Shown: in pieces, positions 26,025-33,333 of the stretch
Numbering within the stretch: the first letter of the stretch is position 1
Layout: each line of letters begins with the position of its first letter
From: JAJISG01 sp964347325
Lineage (GTDB): Archaea; Thermoplasmatota; Thermoplasmata; RBG-16-68-12; JAJISG01
Assembly (NCBI GenBank): GCA_964347325.1
Contig: CAYFYA010000003.1
Span: forward strand, 62,001 to 126,000
Reading direction: 5' to 3'
Length of the DNA: 64,000 bases
Position numbers and translations under genes: made by a program
Notes under the pieces: model-generated
Database searches by the model: none
What the model saw: the letters and a program-made list of their open reading frames with translations, nothing else
What the model was told of the DNA's origin: nothing

Positions 26025-26279
26025 TTCCTCAGGCTGACTCCTCCGAGGGGGTAGACCTCGTATGTCTGGCCCTTCTACGACTCCACTCGTTACGGGAGGC
26101 CATCTGGAAGGAAGAAGCGAGAGGCCACGAGTCGTAGCGCGCGTCCGTTATGAATGATATCATCCATCCTTTTCGCAAGGCTCTTAAATGCCCTCCTGAG
26201 GCCTCACATTTCCCTGAATGGAGACTCCACGAGAGGTCGCAAAGGTCGTTAGGATTCTAAGATAGATGGGCAGTCTTAT
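26025..26279. other. Intergenic region with inverted repeat, promoter-like elements and a gene stub
   Basis: This gap contains a 9-bp inverted repeat (26075-26083 and 26129-26137), a TATA-like CTCTTAAAT near 26181-26189 and, 29 nt after it, an ATG at 26218 that opens only 15 codons (METPREVAKVVRILR) before TAG. A second TATA-like CTTATATG lies just before or at the next gene start. It looks like the remains of a short regulated gene. Confidence 0.4.
26075..26137. repeat. Inverted repeat enclosing a 45-nt loop
   Basis: CTACGACTC at 26075-26083 pairs perfectly with GAGTCGTAG at 26129-26137. Inside, CTCG (26086-26089) can pair with CGAG near 26118 and two GGCC tetramers are self-complementary, so an RNA copy would fold into a branched hairpin. 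It could be the aldolase terminator region, a small RNA or the end of a lost mobile element. Confidence 0.4.
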
Positions 26280-26636
26280 ATGTTCAATCACAGCTCCACG
26301 GGAGGGGACAAGATAGCTGATAAGAAACCTATCATCAGACTGTACTTCGCCAAAGTCAGGGAAGGATTCTATGATCTTTCTGAAGAGGAAAAGATAGAGT
26401 TCATGCGTAAGGATCGCGAGAATCTGGACAAACTCGGGTGCCAGGTCCTGATGATGATCGACTGCCGTTGGTCAAACGAAGAGTGGGATTACGTCGGAGT
26501 CGAGGAATGGCCAACAATAGAAGCTCTTGAGAAGCGCGGCAAGTTCGAGAAGGAGGAACTTGAATCATTCAGGATGGGTGAAATGAAGACTTATCTGGGT
26601 ACTCGTGAATCCTTTGCCGAATACGGGAAGGAATGA
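26280..26636 (+). CDS. Hypothetical protein, probable dimeric alpha/beta-barrel family
   Basis: The 118-residue protein contains RLYFAKVREGFYDLSEEEKIEFM and QVLMMIDCRWSNEEWDYVGVEEWPTIEALEK. This strand-helix-strand pattern resembles small dimeric alpha/beta-barrel proteins, but I cannot assign a function. Codon use is clearly more A/T-rich than in the surrounding genes, as in the next gene, which suggests recent acquisition. A TATA-like CTTATATG overlaps the ATG, so the true start may be later. No ordinary start codon is in frame nearby. Confidence 0.55.
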   Translation: MFNHSSTGGDKIADKKPIIRLYFAKVREGFYDLSEEEKIEFMRKDRENLDKLGCQVLMMIDCRWSNEEWDYVGVEEWPTIEALEKRGKFEKEELESFRMGEMKTYLGTRESFAEYGKE

Positions 26637-26666
26637 GACCTAAATCGATGGAGAGAGACCAAGACC

Positions 26667-27050
26667 ATGTCGTTGGAAGAGAATAAGGCAATTGTGCGCA
26701 GATGGATTGAAGCCTATAACAAGCGTAACTTAGACTCATTTGACGAGTTCATAGCACCAGACTATGTTGACCACACCAATAGAGTCGATGCAGAAGGCCT
26801 CAGACAGTTATTTAGCATGGGTTCCACAGCTTTCCCCGATTGGCATGAGACTGTCGAAGACATCATTGCTGAAGGGGATAAGGTGTGGGTTCGTCTTACC
26901 TATACGGGGACACATACAGGCGAATTCATGGGACTGGCTCCTACAGGCGAGAAGGTAAAAGGTATGGGTAGTGTTGACATCTATCGCATTGCTAATGGCA
27001 AACTTGTAGAGTACTGGAACGTCAGGGACACGTTGAAATTCGCCAGTTAA
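26667..27050 (+). CDS. SnoaL-like/ester cyclase-type polyketide cyclase-fold protein
   Basis: The 127-residue protein of the NTF2/SnoaL fold starts NKAIVRRWIEAYNKRNLDSF and continues with the family blocks FPDWHETVEDIIAEGDKVWVRLTYTGTHTGEFMGLAPTG and a final EYWNVRDTL. Such proteins form dimeric barrels binding small hydrophobic molecules. Most have no known substrate. It follows the preceding gene by 30 nt and shares its A/T-rich codon use. A related but GC-rich gene lies at 61019-61447. Confidence 0.8.
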   Translation: MSLEENKAIVRRWIEAYNKRNLDSFDEFIAPDYVDHTNRVDAEGLRQLFSMGSTAFPDWHETVEDIIAEGDKVWVRLTYTGTHTGEFMGLAPTGEKVKGMGSVDIYRIANGKLVEYWNVRDTLKFAS

Positions 27051-27110
27051 ATGGGCGCTATCGAATACAACGAAAAAGGAAAGATACTCTTTCCAGAAGA
27101 TGTCGAGTGA
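27051..27110 (+). CDS. 19-codon ORF directly after the SnoaL-like gene
   Basis: The ATG directly follows the TAA of the SnoaL-like gene, and the ORF encodes MGAIEYNEKGKILFPEDVE before TGA. Its composition matches the A/T-rich islet and it looks like the N-terminus of a longer protein. It is probably a truncated third gene of the acquired unit. It is too short to be sure. Confidence 0.25.
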   Translation: MGAIEYNEKGKILFPEDVE

Positions 27111-27203
27111 CGGCCTTCACCTCCCTCGTGAATTCGCCCCTCACTTGGCCAAAACTAGGCCAACCCGTGCCAATCCGCCTTAGGAAATCAGACGAGACGG
27201 ATC

Positions 27204-28445
27204 TTACGGAAGGTGATCATAACGGTCAGGATTCCCATCAGGACGTTTCTCTGTCAAGCGTAGGAAGAGGTCTAGATAGTCCCTGAGGTGTCTGGTCATG
27301 AGGAAGTTCGCCCGGACGTGAGCCCTGCCGGCCTCACCCATCTCCGCTCTGAGATCCATGTCTCCCAGCAGCCTGACTGTCCGCTCCACGAAAGTGTCGA
27401 AGTCCGAGGCAAGGAAGCCCGTCTGTCCGTCAAGGATCTGCAGCGGAATGCCGCCGGCCCGCCATCCCACCACGGGTGCCCTCTTCCACAGCGCCTCAGC
27501 CACGACGAGGCCGAAACCCTCTCTGATTGACTTCAGGATGGAGACGGGAGAGAGGCGCTGGAAGGCGTTTACCTCGAGGCTTCCTACCCCCCTCATATTG
27601 GTCAGGAGGAAGATGTCGGGATCCTCCCCAGCCTTCCTGAGGGTCTTCTCGTAGTACTCCCATCCTTCCGGGTCGTCCAGTGCCATGGATGTGATGAAGA
27701 GCAGCTGGACGCCCCGCACCCTCCACTTAACCTTCCTGAAGGCATCGATGGTGCCCAGGGGATCCTTCCAGGGATCGAAGCGGGCCACACAGCAGAGGGC
27801 CGGTCTCTCAACGTCGATTCCGTACCGGTCCGCAATGGCCCTCACCTCCTCAGGGGGCACGGGCCTGTTCTTCTCTGACAGGGGGTCTATGCTTGGATGG
27901 ACAACGGTGGGGCTCCTCAAATCGATCCCCTTGGGGATGTAGTCCTTGAGACTGTAGATGGAGGCGTCGTAGGCAGGAAGGTAACGGGCGAGGAAGTCCC
28001 GGCAGTCTTTGTTCGCGCGAGTAAGCTCTATGTGGGCACGCCAGATCCACTTGCCCTTCCTCCTAACCTGCGTCACGATGGAAGCGGGCTGCGGATCGTG
28101 AACGACCACGACGTCCCACTCATCCTCCAGGTCCTCCGCGTTCCGTTCGTTGACCTCCAGGTAGTGCTCCCTCATCACGTCGCTGATGACCACGTCGCCC
28201 CCCTGGAGGCCGTTGTGGAGGCTCTTGGTGATCTTGAAGAACCCTTCGTCACCCTCGAGGACCATCCAGTGGGCGTCCAGGCCTACGTCTCTCATCAGCG
28301 GGACGAGCGATGCAAGGATCTCAGCGACTCCGCCACCGTAGGGCGTAGCGTTTATGTGGAGGACCCTCAAACCCTGAAGGCGGTCAGCTGCTTCCCGGAG
28401 GCCGTGGAGGCGCTCCTCGCTCACAATCCCCCGGTAATCGTCCAA
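27204..28445 (-). CDS. treT: Trehalose glycosyltransferring synthase (TreT)-like GT4 glycosyltransferase
   Basis: The protein follows archaeal TreT along its whole length: LHINATPYGGGVAEIL, MRDVGLDAHWMVLEGDEGFF, VVVHDPQPAS, IWRAHIELT, VHPSIDPLSEKN, CCVARFDPWKDP and the GT4 donor-site SIREGFGLVVAEALW. TreT makes trehalose from a nucleotide-glucose donor and glucose. No ATG or GTG is in frame near the expected N-terminus. TTG 28445 begins at the conserved DDYRGIV. Conserved-looking residues just upstream (SVSLESKF) suggest a slightly earlier non-standard start, perhaps near 28475. The divergent neighbour is a trehalose-6-phosphate phosphatase-like gene. Confidence 0.82.
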   Translation of the reverse strand: MDDYRGIVSEERLHGLREAADRLQGLRVLHINATPYGGGVAEILASLVPLMRDVGLDAHWMVLEGDEGFFKITKSLHNGLQGGDVVISDVMREHYLEVNERNAEDLEDEWDVVVVHDPQPASIVTQVRRKGKWIWRAHIELTRANKDCRDFLARYLPAYDASIYSLKDYIPKGIDLRSPTVVHPSIDPLSEKNRPVPPEEVRAIADRYGIDVERPALCCVARFDPWKDPLGTIDAFRKVKWRVRGVQLLFITSMALDDPEGWEYYEKTLRKAGEDPDIFLLTNMRGVGSLEVNAFQRLSPVSILKSIREGFGLVVAEALWKRAPVVGWRAGGIPLQILDGQTGFLASDFDTFVERTVRLLGDMDLRAEMGEAGRAHVRANFLMTRHLRDYLDLFLRLTEKRPDGNPDRYDHLP

Positions 28446-28516
28446 GAACTTGCTCTCGAGACTGACCGAGCGAATGGGTTGCCCCCTCCAGCCTGTGCGA
28501 AGCGGAATCGAAGATG

Positions 28517-28524
28517 TATTTAAG
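28517..28524. promoter_or_regulatory. Shared TATA-like element between treT and otsB
   Basis: TATTTAAG reads CTTAAATA on the other strand. It is the only A/T-rich element between the two divergent genes. On the plus strand it is about 50 nt before the otsB ATG. On the minus strand it is 42-72 nt before the possible treT starts. Confidence 0.45.
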
Positions 28525-28574
28525 AGCGTTTCGCGGTCCAGAGCCCGAGAACACTTAGACAGGTTGGGTGGGAA

Positions 28575-29366
28575 ATGCCGCGTGACGCCTTGGAGAGCCT
28601 CGATTCCTTGGAGTACCTGAAGGAGAGGCAAGAGGAGACGGGAATCTTCCTCGACCTCGACGGAACCCTGAGTCCCTTGGTGGACAATCCCAAGGAGGTC
28701 GAGTTCGCCCCTGCCACTCAAGAGACCCTGCAGTCCCTCTCGATGACGTTCGGTGCCGTGGTCATCGTCTCGGGGAGAAGCGCAACTACGCTGCAACGCA
28801 TCGTCCGTCTGCCCTCCCTCACCTATGTGGGCAATCACGGACTCGAGGTTGTCGAGAAGGGTGAGAGACGAATCCTCCTACCTGGTGACGTTGCCCAGAG
28901 GATGAGGGACGTATCTGAAGCATTGGAGTCAGCGATTGATTACGACGGTGTGCTACTAGAACTCAAGGAGCTCAGCCACGCCATCCACTACAGAAGGGCT
29001 TCGGACCCGAAGGAGACCAGGAGGTTGCTACTGGATAGACTCCGAAGTCTTGACCTCGAGGGAACCCGGATTACTGAGGGTAAGCTGCTGATCCAGATTC
29101 GACCCGACTACCCTCTCAACAAGGGCACTGCGGTTCAGACGATCTCCAGCGAAAGAGGAATCCGTCGGATCCTATACGCTGGGGACGACACGACAGACCT
29201 CGACGCCTTCCGGGCGGTCAGCAGCGAGAGGAGGAGGGGGAGACTAGCGGGATCGCTGGTGGTTGTCGTACACAGCGACACACCGCAGGAACTGCTCAAG
29301 TCTGCGGACTTCGCCGTGGCCGGTGTCGAGGAGATGCAGCGCCTCCTCAGATGGCTGGCGTCCTAG
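28575..29366 (+). CDS. otsB: Trehalose-6-phosphate phosphatase-like HAD hydrolase
   Basis: The 263-residue HAD-family protein has the nucleophile motif DLDGTLSPLV (Asp27, Asp29). Further OtsB marks are VSGRSATTLQRIV, YVGNHGLEV, the lysine in PLNKGTAV and the metal-binding YAGDDTTDLDAF. It would remove phosphate from trehalose-6-phosphate. Since TreT normally yields free trehalose, the pairing suggests either that the neighbouring glycosyltransferase uses glucose-6-phosphate or that two routes exist. Length is normal for archaeal OtsB. Confidence 0.85.
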   Translation: MPRDALESLDSLEYLKERQEETGIFLDLDGTLSPLVDNPKEVEFAPATQETLQSLSMTFGAVVIVSGRSATTLQRIVRLPSLTYVGNHGLEVVEKGERRILLPGDVAQRMRDVSEALESAIDYDGVLLELKELSHAIHYRRASDPKETRRLLLDRLRSLDLEGTRITEGKLLIQIRPDYPLNKGTAVQTISSERGIRRILYAGDDTTDLDAFRAVSSERRRGRLAGSLVVVVHSDTPQELLKSADFAVAGVEEMQRLLRWLAS

Positions 29367-29434
29367 TCCGCTCCCTGGGCGGTCCTGCATATCGTTAGAC
29401 AATTATAGTGTATCTCGATATCGACGCATTGGTT

Positions 29435-29449
29435 ATTGCATAGTGCAAT
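29435..29449. repeat. Perfect short palindrome upstream of the recombinase
   Basis: ATTGCA-TAG-TGCAAT is a perfect 6+3+6 dyad in the A/T-rich gap. Another perfect palindrome, TCGATATCGA, lies at 29415-29424. Either could be a recombinase binding or crossover site or a regulator site. No matching copy was recognised downstream of the module. Confidence 0.4.
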
Positions 29450-29500
29450 ACTCCGAGACGAATACCTCCCTCTGGATGGTTGAACACGTCTCGCGGGAAG

Positions 29501-29510
29501 ACTTATAACT
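29501..29510 (+). promoter_or_regulatory. TATA-like box of the recombinase gene
   Basis: ACTTATAACT lies about 35 nt before the ATG at 29541 and is the clearest promoter element in this gap. Confidence 0.5.
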
Positions 29511-29540
29511 CCCGCTCCTCCATACAGCCGGTGGGATGGG

Positions 29541-30410
29541 ATGAGGGCAGCGCTCTACGCTCGTGTTTCTACCGAGGACCAGGCCAAGGAGGGCTTCTCT
29601 CTGGAGGCACAGATCGACAAACTTCGTTCTTACTGCGACGCCAGGGGCTGGCAGGTCGCCGGCGAGTACATCGACGACGGCTACTCCGGGCGGGACGAGG
29701 CCCGACCCGCTTACTCCAGGATGATGGAGGAGCGTGAGGCCTGGGACACCATCCTCGTGCTGAAGATGGATCGGATCCACCGGAACAGCCGAAACTTCAT
29801 GGAGATGATGGACAGGCTCCGCTCGTGGGAGAGGGAATTCACGAGCATGCAGGAGTCCCTCGACACGGGCACCGCGATGGGCCGATTCGTCATGGACATA
29901 ATCCAGAGGATAGCTCAGCTAGAGAGCGAGCAGATCGCCGAGAGGGTCTACATCGGCATGCAACAGAAGGCCAAGTCTGGTCAAGGCCACCTAGGATCGC
30001 CTCCTCCCTACGGGTATAGGTATGAGGGAGGCGAGCTCGTGGTCAATCCTGAACAGGCTCCTGTCGTGCAGGAGATCTACCGGAGATATCTCCACGGAGA
30101 TCCACTCCAGTGGATCGCCGTCGACCTTACCCGGCGATTGGCCGGAAGGAGTTGGTCCATCTGGTCCGTCCGTTACCTCCTGCAGAATCCCGTCTACGCG
30201 GGTTACACCTACTGGGACGGGATTCTGACGGAGGGGGAGCATGAACCCTTGGTGAGTGCCCACGATTACGCCCAGGTCCTTATCTACTTCATAGAACGGA
30301 CCCGTGCCGACTCCAGCAGAAGGAGGCTTGAGGAGCTCCTTTCTGACATACGGGCGACTATTGGCCCGGAACAACACATAGGATACGAGGCCGTCACGAA
30401 TGAAGTGTGA
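29541..30410 (+). CDS. Serine recombinase (resolvase + recombinase domain, short form)
   Basis: The 289-residue protein has a catalytic serine-recombinase domain at about 1-145: Ser10 in YARVSTEDQ, then the YIDDGYSGRDEARPAYSRM block and KMDRIHRN. A DNA-binding Recombinase domain follows at about 150-255 (SPPPYGYR, VRYLLQNPVYAGY, EGEHEPLV). It ends after this domain and lacks the zinc ribbon and coiled coil that follow it in large serine integrases. Those missing parts appear partly in the next gene, whose start overlaps by 11 nt. The likely role is integration, excision or transposition of the local element. Confidence 0.88.
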   Translation: MRAALYARVSTEDQAKEGFSLEAQIDKLRSYCDARGWQVAGEYIDDGYSGRDEARPAYSRMMEEREAWDTILVLKMDRIHRNSRNFMEMMDRLRSWEREFTSMQESLDTGTAMGRFVMDIIQRIAQLESEQIAERVYIGMQQKAKSGQGHLGSPPPYGYRYEGGELVVNPEQAPVVQEIYRRYLHGDPLQWIAVDLTRRLAGRSWSIWSVRYLLQNPVYAGYTYWDGILTEGEHEPLVSAHDYAQVLIYFIERTRADSSRRRLEELLSDIRATIGPEQHIGYEAVTNEV

Positions 30411-31083
30411 GAGGTGCTGGTCGCAGAACGAGGTCGAGGACCGCCCGCGCGCATCCGGCGAGCCCGTGCCGCTCTGCCGTGCCTGCAGGGACTCGTCTCC
30501 CTCGAACGAGTTCCTCTTCGAGAACCTCTTCCTTCGGTACGCCACACGAAAGGAGTTGCTGAGTTTTTTCGAGACCGGTGATGAGAGCGAGGCCCTCCGG
30601 CTCTGGTGCGCTCAGGCAGGGATGAAGGTCCGGGACCTCCGCCGTATCCTTCAGCTGGAGCGAAATCCGATGGACCTCCTCTCGACACCGAACCCACTCG
30701 GAGACCTGACAGATTCGGTGCCCCCCTACGGATACGCCGGGGGAACTGCGGGACCCGTGACATCGGCCCTTGAGGCCGAGGTCGTCAAGAGCGTCTTCGA
30801 CCTCTACCTTCGGGGGTGGAGTCTTGAGAAGATTCGGCGGATGCTGAACGACGGAGAGGTCCCCGCCCCTAGGGGTGGGCAATGGTACAGATCCACCGTC
30901 CGATACATCCTCCGTAACCCATTGTATGCGGGATACCGCCGCCGCCGTGAGATGCTCCGAAGGTCCTCGTACCCCGCAATCATCGAGACGGATCTCTTCG
31001 ACCGTGCTCAGATGATGCTAACCCGACGCTGCCGCAGGCCGGAACAACGGGTTCAGGTGCGCCCGCTGCTACGAGTGATTTGA
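30400..31083 (+). CDS. Recombinase-associated protein: zinc ribbon + Recombinase domain without catalytic domain
   Basis: The 227-residue protein starts with four cysteines at 3, 6, 26 and 29 (CERC...CRAC), a zinc ribbon. A helical region (about 36-100) follows, then a full Recombinase DNA-binding domain at about 105-210: SVPPYGYAGG, VVKSVFDLYLRG, VRYILRNPLYAGYRR and PAIIETDLFDRAQ. That domain is recognisably paralogous to the one in the upstream enzyme. No resolvase catalytic serine domain is present. Overlap with the upstream stop in a different frame suggests coupled translation. It probably binds the upstream recombinase and extends its DNA recognition. Confidence 0.75.
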   Translation: MKCERCWSQNEVEDRPRASGEPVPLCRACRDSSPSNEFLFENLFLRYATRKELLSFFETGDESEALRLWCAQAGMKVRDLRRILQLERNPMDLLSTPNPLGDLTDSVPPYGYAGGTAGPVTSALEAEVVKSVFDLYLRGWSLEKIRRMLNDGEVPAPRGGQWYRSTVRYILRNPLYAGYRRRREMLRRSSYPAIIETDLFDRAQMMLTRRCRRPEQRVQVRPLLRVI

Positions 31084-31135
31084 GGTACGGTTTACCGATT
31101 CTCAAACATCCTCTGTACAAACTATAGTTATATAT

Positions 31136-31157
31136 GACCAATGTGGACCTATTGGTC
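31136..31157. repeat. Inverted repeat between the recombinase pair and the RHH gene
   Basis: GACCAAT (31136-31142) and ATTGGTC (31151-31157) form a 7-bp dyad with an 8-bp spacer in A/T-rich DNA. It may be the operator of the downstream ribbon-helix-helix gene or a recombinase site. Confidence 0.4.
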
Positions 31158-31266
31158 ACTGTCTTAGTGTAGTTATATTGGTACCGCCTGATATAATAAC
31201 CTACCATATGATATTGGAAACCATAGTATTATGTAGCTCCGACGTCGATCCCTTCGCGGCGTCCCC

Positions 31267-31422
31267 ATGGAAGAGAAGAAGCTCACGAGCATTCAAATCT
31301 CGACTAGGACGAGGGATAGGCTGTATTGGATGAAGTTCCGTAAGACCTACGACGCGTTCCTCAACCAACTCATGGACCTGTATGAGGAGCTAAAGGGCGA
31401 TGAACTAGGATTCAGGGAGTGA
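31267..31422 (+). CDS. Small ribbon-helix-helix DNA-binding protein
   Basis: This 51-codon gene begins MEEKKLTSIQISTRTRDRL, a beta strand with alternating polar residues, followed by WMKFRKTYDAFLNQLMDLYEEL, two helices. This is the RHH fold of CopG/VapB/Arc-type regulators. RHH proteins dimerise and bind short dyads, and the dyad at 31136-31157 is a candidate. No toxin gene is adjacent. Its position suggests that it regulates the recombinase module or is part of its cargo. The region upstream is strongly A/T-rich. Confidence 0.65.
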   Translation: MEEKKLTSIQISTRTRDRLYWMKFRKTYDAFLNQLMDLYEELKGDELGFRE

Positions 31423-31427
31423 GGAGC

Positions 31428-31613
31428 TTACGTCCGTCCGGGAGATATCCGTTTGAGGGACTCGTTATGAAGAATCTCCTGACCGGTCCCCTCCATGGCC
31501 TTCTTGTCCGTGACCAGGACGTAACCTCGGTCCGCAATCTGCAGGGCCTGCCTCGCGTGCTGCCCGACCATAGGTGGTGACAGAGAAGAGAGAACACTGG
31601 ACATCGGTTTCAT
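31428..31613 (-). pseudogene. Remnant of a branched-chain amino acid ABC transporter ATPase (LivF C-terminus)
   Basis: About 46 residues (QHARQALQIADRGYVLVTDKK to ESLKRISPG) match the C-terminal end of LivF, where the family reads EQNA..AL.IADRGYVLETG...LEGTG.ELL. The ATP-binding parts are absent and upstream sequence is not LivF-like, so this is a decayed fragment. It lies between the recombinase module and rfcL and suggests that a transporter operon was lost when the element arrived. Confidence 0.6.
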
Positions 31614-31633
31614 AGATCTGATGTGAGATTTCC

Positions 31634-32980
31634 CTATGTCTCGAAGCGTGAGAAAGAGGTTAACCTGGTCCGCCGGCTTCTCAAACCTTCCGCGCCTCGG
31701 AGGACCCGCTCCACAGCCTTGCTTCCCTCCCTCTCGCCCAAGAGGTGGGCAATCTCGCTAGCCGTGAGCTCAAGGTGAAAGGCCTGGGCCATCCTGAAGT
31801 CCTCATCATGGCGGAAGAGCAAGGTGAAGGTCGGAAGAAGGTGGACTCGAGCCATCCTTTGGGATGTGTGGGTCGCCGTCCCGAGCTTATCGAGGATGGA
31901 GGCCATGGTCGCGCGCAGACCCCGTGAGCGGGACATCTTGGAGAGCCAGAGGGGGAAGCGGTACCTTGATCCAGCGTACATGCCGCGGCGAGCAACGGCG
32001 ACGCCGCCCGCCATGAGATCGCTCGCATATTTCCACAGCGCGTACTGCTGCTTGCGACGCACCATCCCCAGGTATTCGTCCGCCCTCGCGAGGTTCTTCA
32101 TCCCTCGGTCCAAGTCCCGAGGTTCTCGGAACTCGAAGGGCAGGTTTTCGTCTATCCATAGGATCAACCGCTCGGGGTCCTCGTCGAGCGAACGGACGCT
32201 CTCCCTCGCACGGTCTAGATTGCCTGACCTGAAGATCTCCCCCAGGGCCTGGAACACCTCTGAGCGCTCGTCACGGTACCCCAACGCCAGGAGGTCCTCC
32301 TCGATAATCTCGTCCTTCCCCTGGGCCAGGGCCTGCAGGTCGTTGATGGCCGACCTGATGTCCCCACCCGACCTCTCCGCCAGGTATTGTAGGACCTCCT
32401 CCGCCGTCTCCAGCTCCTCCTTCCTGGCAATGTCCCGAAGAATCCTAGCCACGGTCTGCTGGCGGGGCGCTCTGAACTTGACCGTGTCGCAGAGCCGCTT
32501 GATGGCGGAGGATCTCCTCGTCAGCTCATAATAGTCGTTGACTATGAGCGCAATGGGTTGCTGCGTCTTCCTGACGGTGTCGACGATGGCGCCGATTCCG
32601 CCGTAGTCCTCTCGACCGAAGAGGTTGTCCGCCTCGTCAAGAATGATGAGTTTCCGCCCGCCCTCCTGGTGCCTGATGAAGTCACCCTCATCCGTGAAGG
32701 TCTCGTAAAGGGCACCCCGGGTAGCTACCTCCTTGACGGCCGCCGCGTTCCGCTTGTCCGAGGCGTTCATCTCGATGACGCCCCATCCGAAGTCCCTGGC
32801 GAGAGCATGGGCAGCGCTCGTTTTGCCGATGCCCGGGTTGCCAACCAGAACGACAGCCCGCTTCTTGGGATTCCCCCGCTCCCACGACTCCGCCCAGGCC
32901 TCAAGCTGACCCGTGGCGGCAGGATTCCCTGCGACGTCCTTCAGGGATCTGGGCCTGTACTTCTCGGCCCAATCAAGCAT
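31634..32980 (-). CDS. rfcL: Replication factor C large subunit
   Basis: The 448-residue clamp-loader ATPase opens the PCNA ring for DNA polymerase. It starts MLDWAEKYRPRSLKDVAGN, has Walker A GNPGIGKT (47-54), Walker B LIILDEAD (111-118) and sensor-1 IALIVND. The C-terminal collar helices follow. It is slightly shorter than many archaeal RfcL proteins, because the charged C-terminal tail is short. The last residues (RLTSFSRF) vaguely resemble a PCNA-binding box but lack the usual Gln. ATG 32980 is preferred over upstream starts. The small subunit gene is not nearby. Confidence 0.92.
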   Translation of the reverse strand: MLDWAEKYRPRSLKDVAGNPAATGQLEAWAESWERGNPKKRAVVLVGNPGIGKTSAAHALARDFGWGVIEMNASDKRNAAAVKEVATRGALYETFTDEGDFIRHQEGGRKLIILDEADNLFGREDYGGIGAIVDTVRKTQQPIALIVNDYYELTRRSSAIKRLCDTVKFRAPRQQTVARILRDIARKEELETAEEVLQYLAERSGGDIRSAINDLQALAQGKDEIIEEDLLALGYRDERSEVFQALGEIFRSGNLDRARESVRSLDEDPERLILWIDENLPFEFREPRDLDRGMKNLARADEYLGMVRRKQQYALWKYASDLMAGGVAVARRGMYAGSRYRFPLWLSKMSRSRGLRATMASILDKLGTATHTSQRMARVHLLPTFTLLFRHDEDFRMAQAFHLELTASEIAHLLGEREGSKAVERVLRGAEGLRSRRTRLTSFSRFET

Positions 32981-33333
32981 CGAAGTGAGAAGGGAAGACG
33001 AGGATAAGGTTTTATTTGGGCCCAAGGGGCTGAGAGCACTGTTTAGTTGAATGCTAAATCTGTATTCTCATAATCGATAATAGCGATGAATTTATGCAGT
33101 GAAGCAAAACCACTGACACCCGTGGACCTTGGTACCATGCGCGTAGAATGCTGATTCCCTCCAGGGCTCTCTCGCCATGACCGATCTTCTAGCGCCATGG
33201 GATTGAGGGCTGTCGGCGGCGAGAATCTGCCCCCAGGAGGAGAGTGCAGAGGAGGAATGACCGCGGTCAGCAGGGTCCTCAGAGGACTAGGGCTAGAGAA
33301 GGGCTTTATTGAACAATAGCCTTGCGGCGCTGG
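32981..33333. other. Intergenic region between divergent rfcL and taw1
   Basis: This gap of about 350 bp holds the divergent promoters: a minus-strand A/T-rich AAATAAAACC near 33013 for rfcL and GGCTTTATT near 33302 for taw1. A 40-codon frame at 33197-33319 ends VLRGLGLEKGFIEQ but has no family match that I recognise. No RNA gene was seen. Confidence 0.4.

Noticed and set aside
28446..28838. N-terminal extension of treT to 28838
   Set aside because: It overlaps the start of the divergent otsB and the shared TATA element, and the sequence is not protein-like.
29435..29449. Calling the ATTGCA-TAG-TGCAAT palindrome an attachment site
   Set aside because: No second copy was recognised near the other end of the module, so it is only listed as a palindrome.
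33197..33319. 40-codon plus-strand ORF upstream of taw1
   Set aside because: It overlaps the promoter of taw1, has no recognisable motif and a composition rich in Gly and Arg, as expected by chance in GC-rich DNA.
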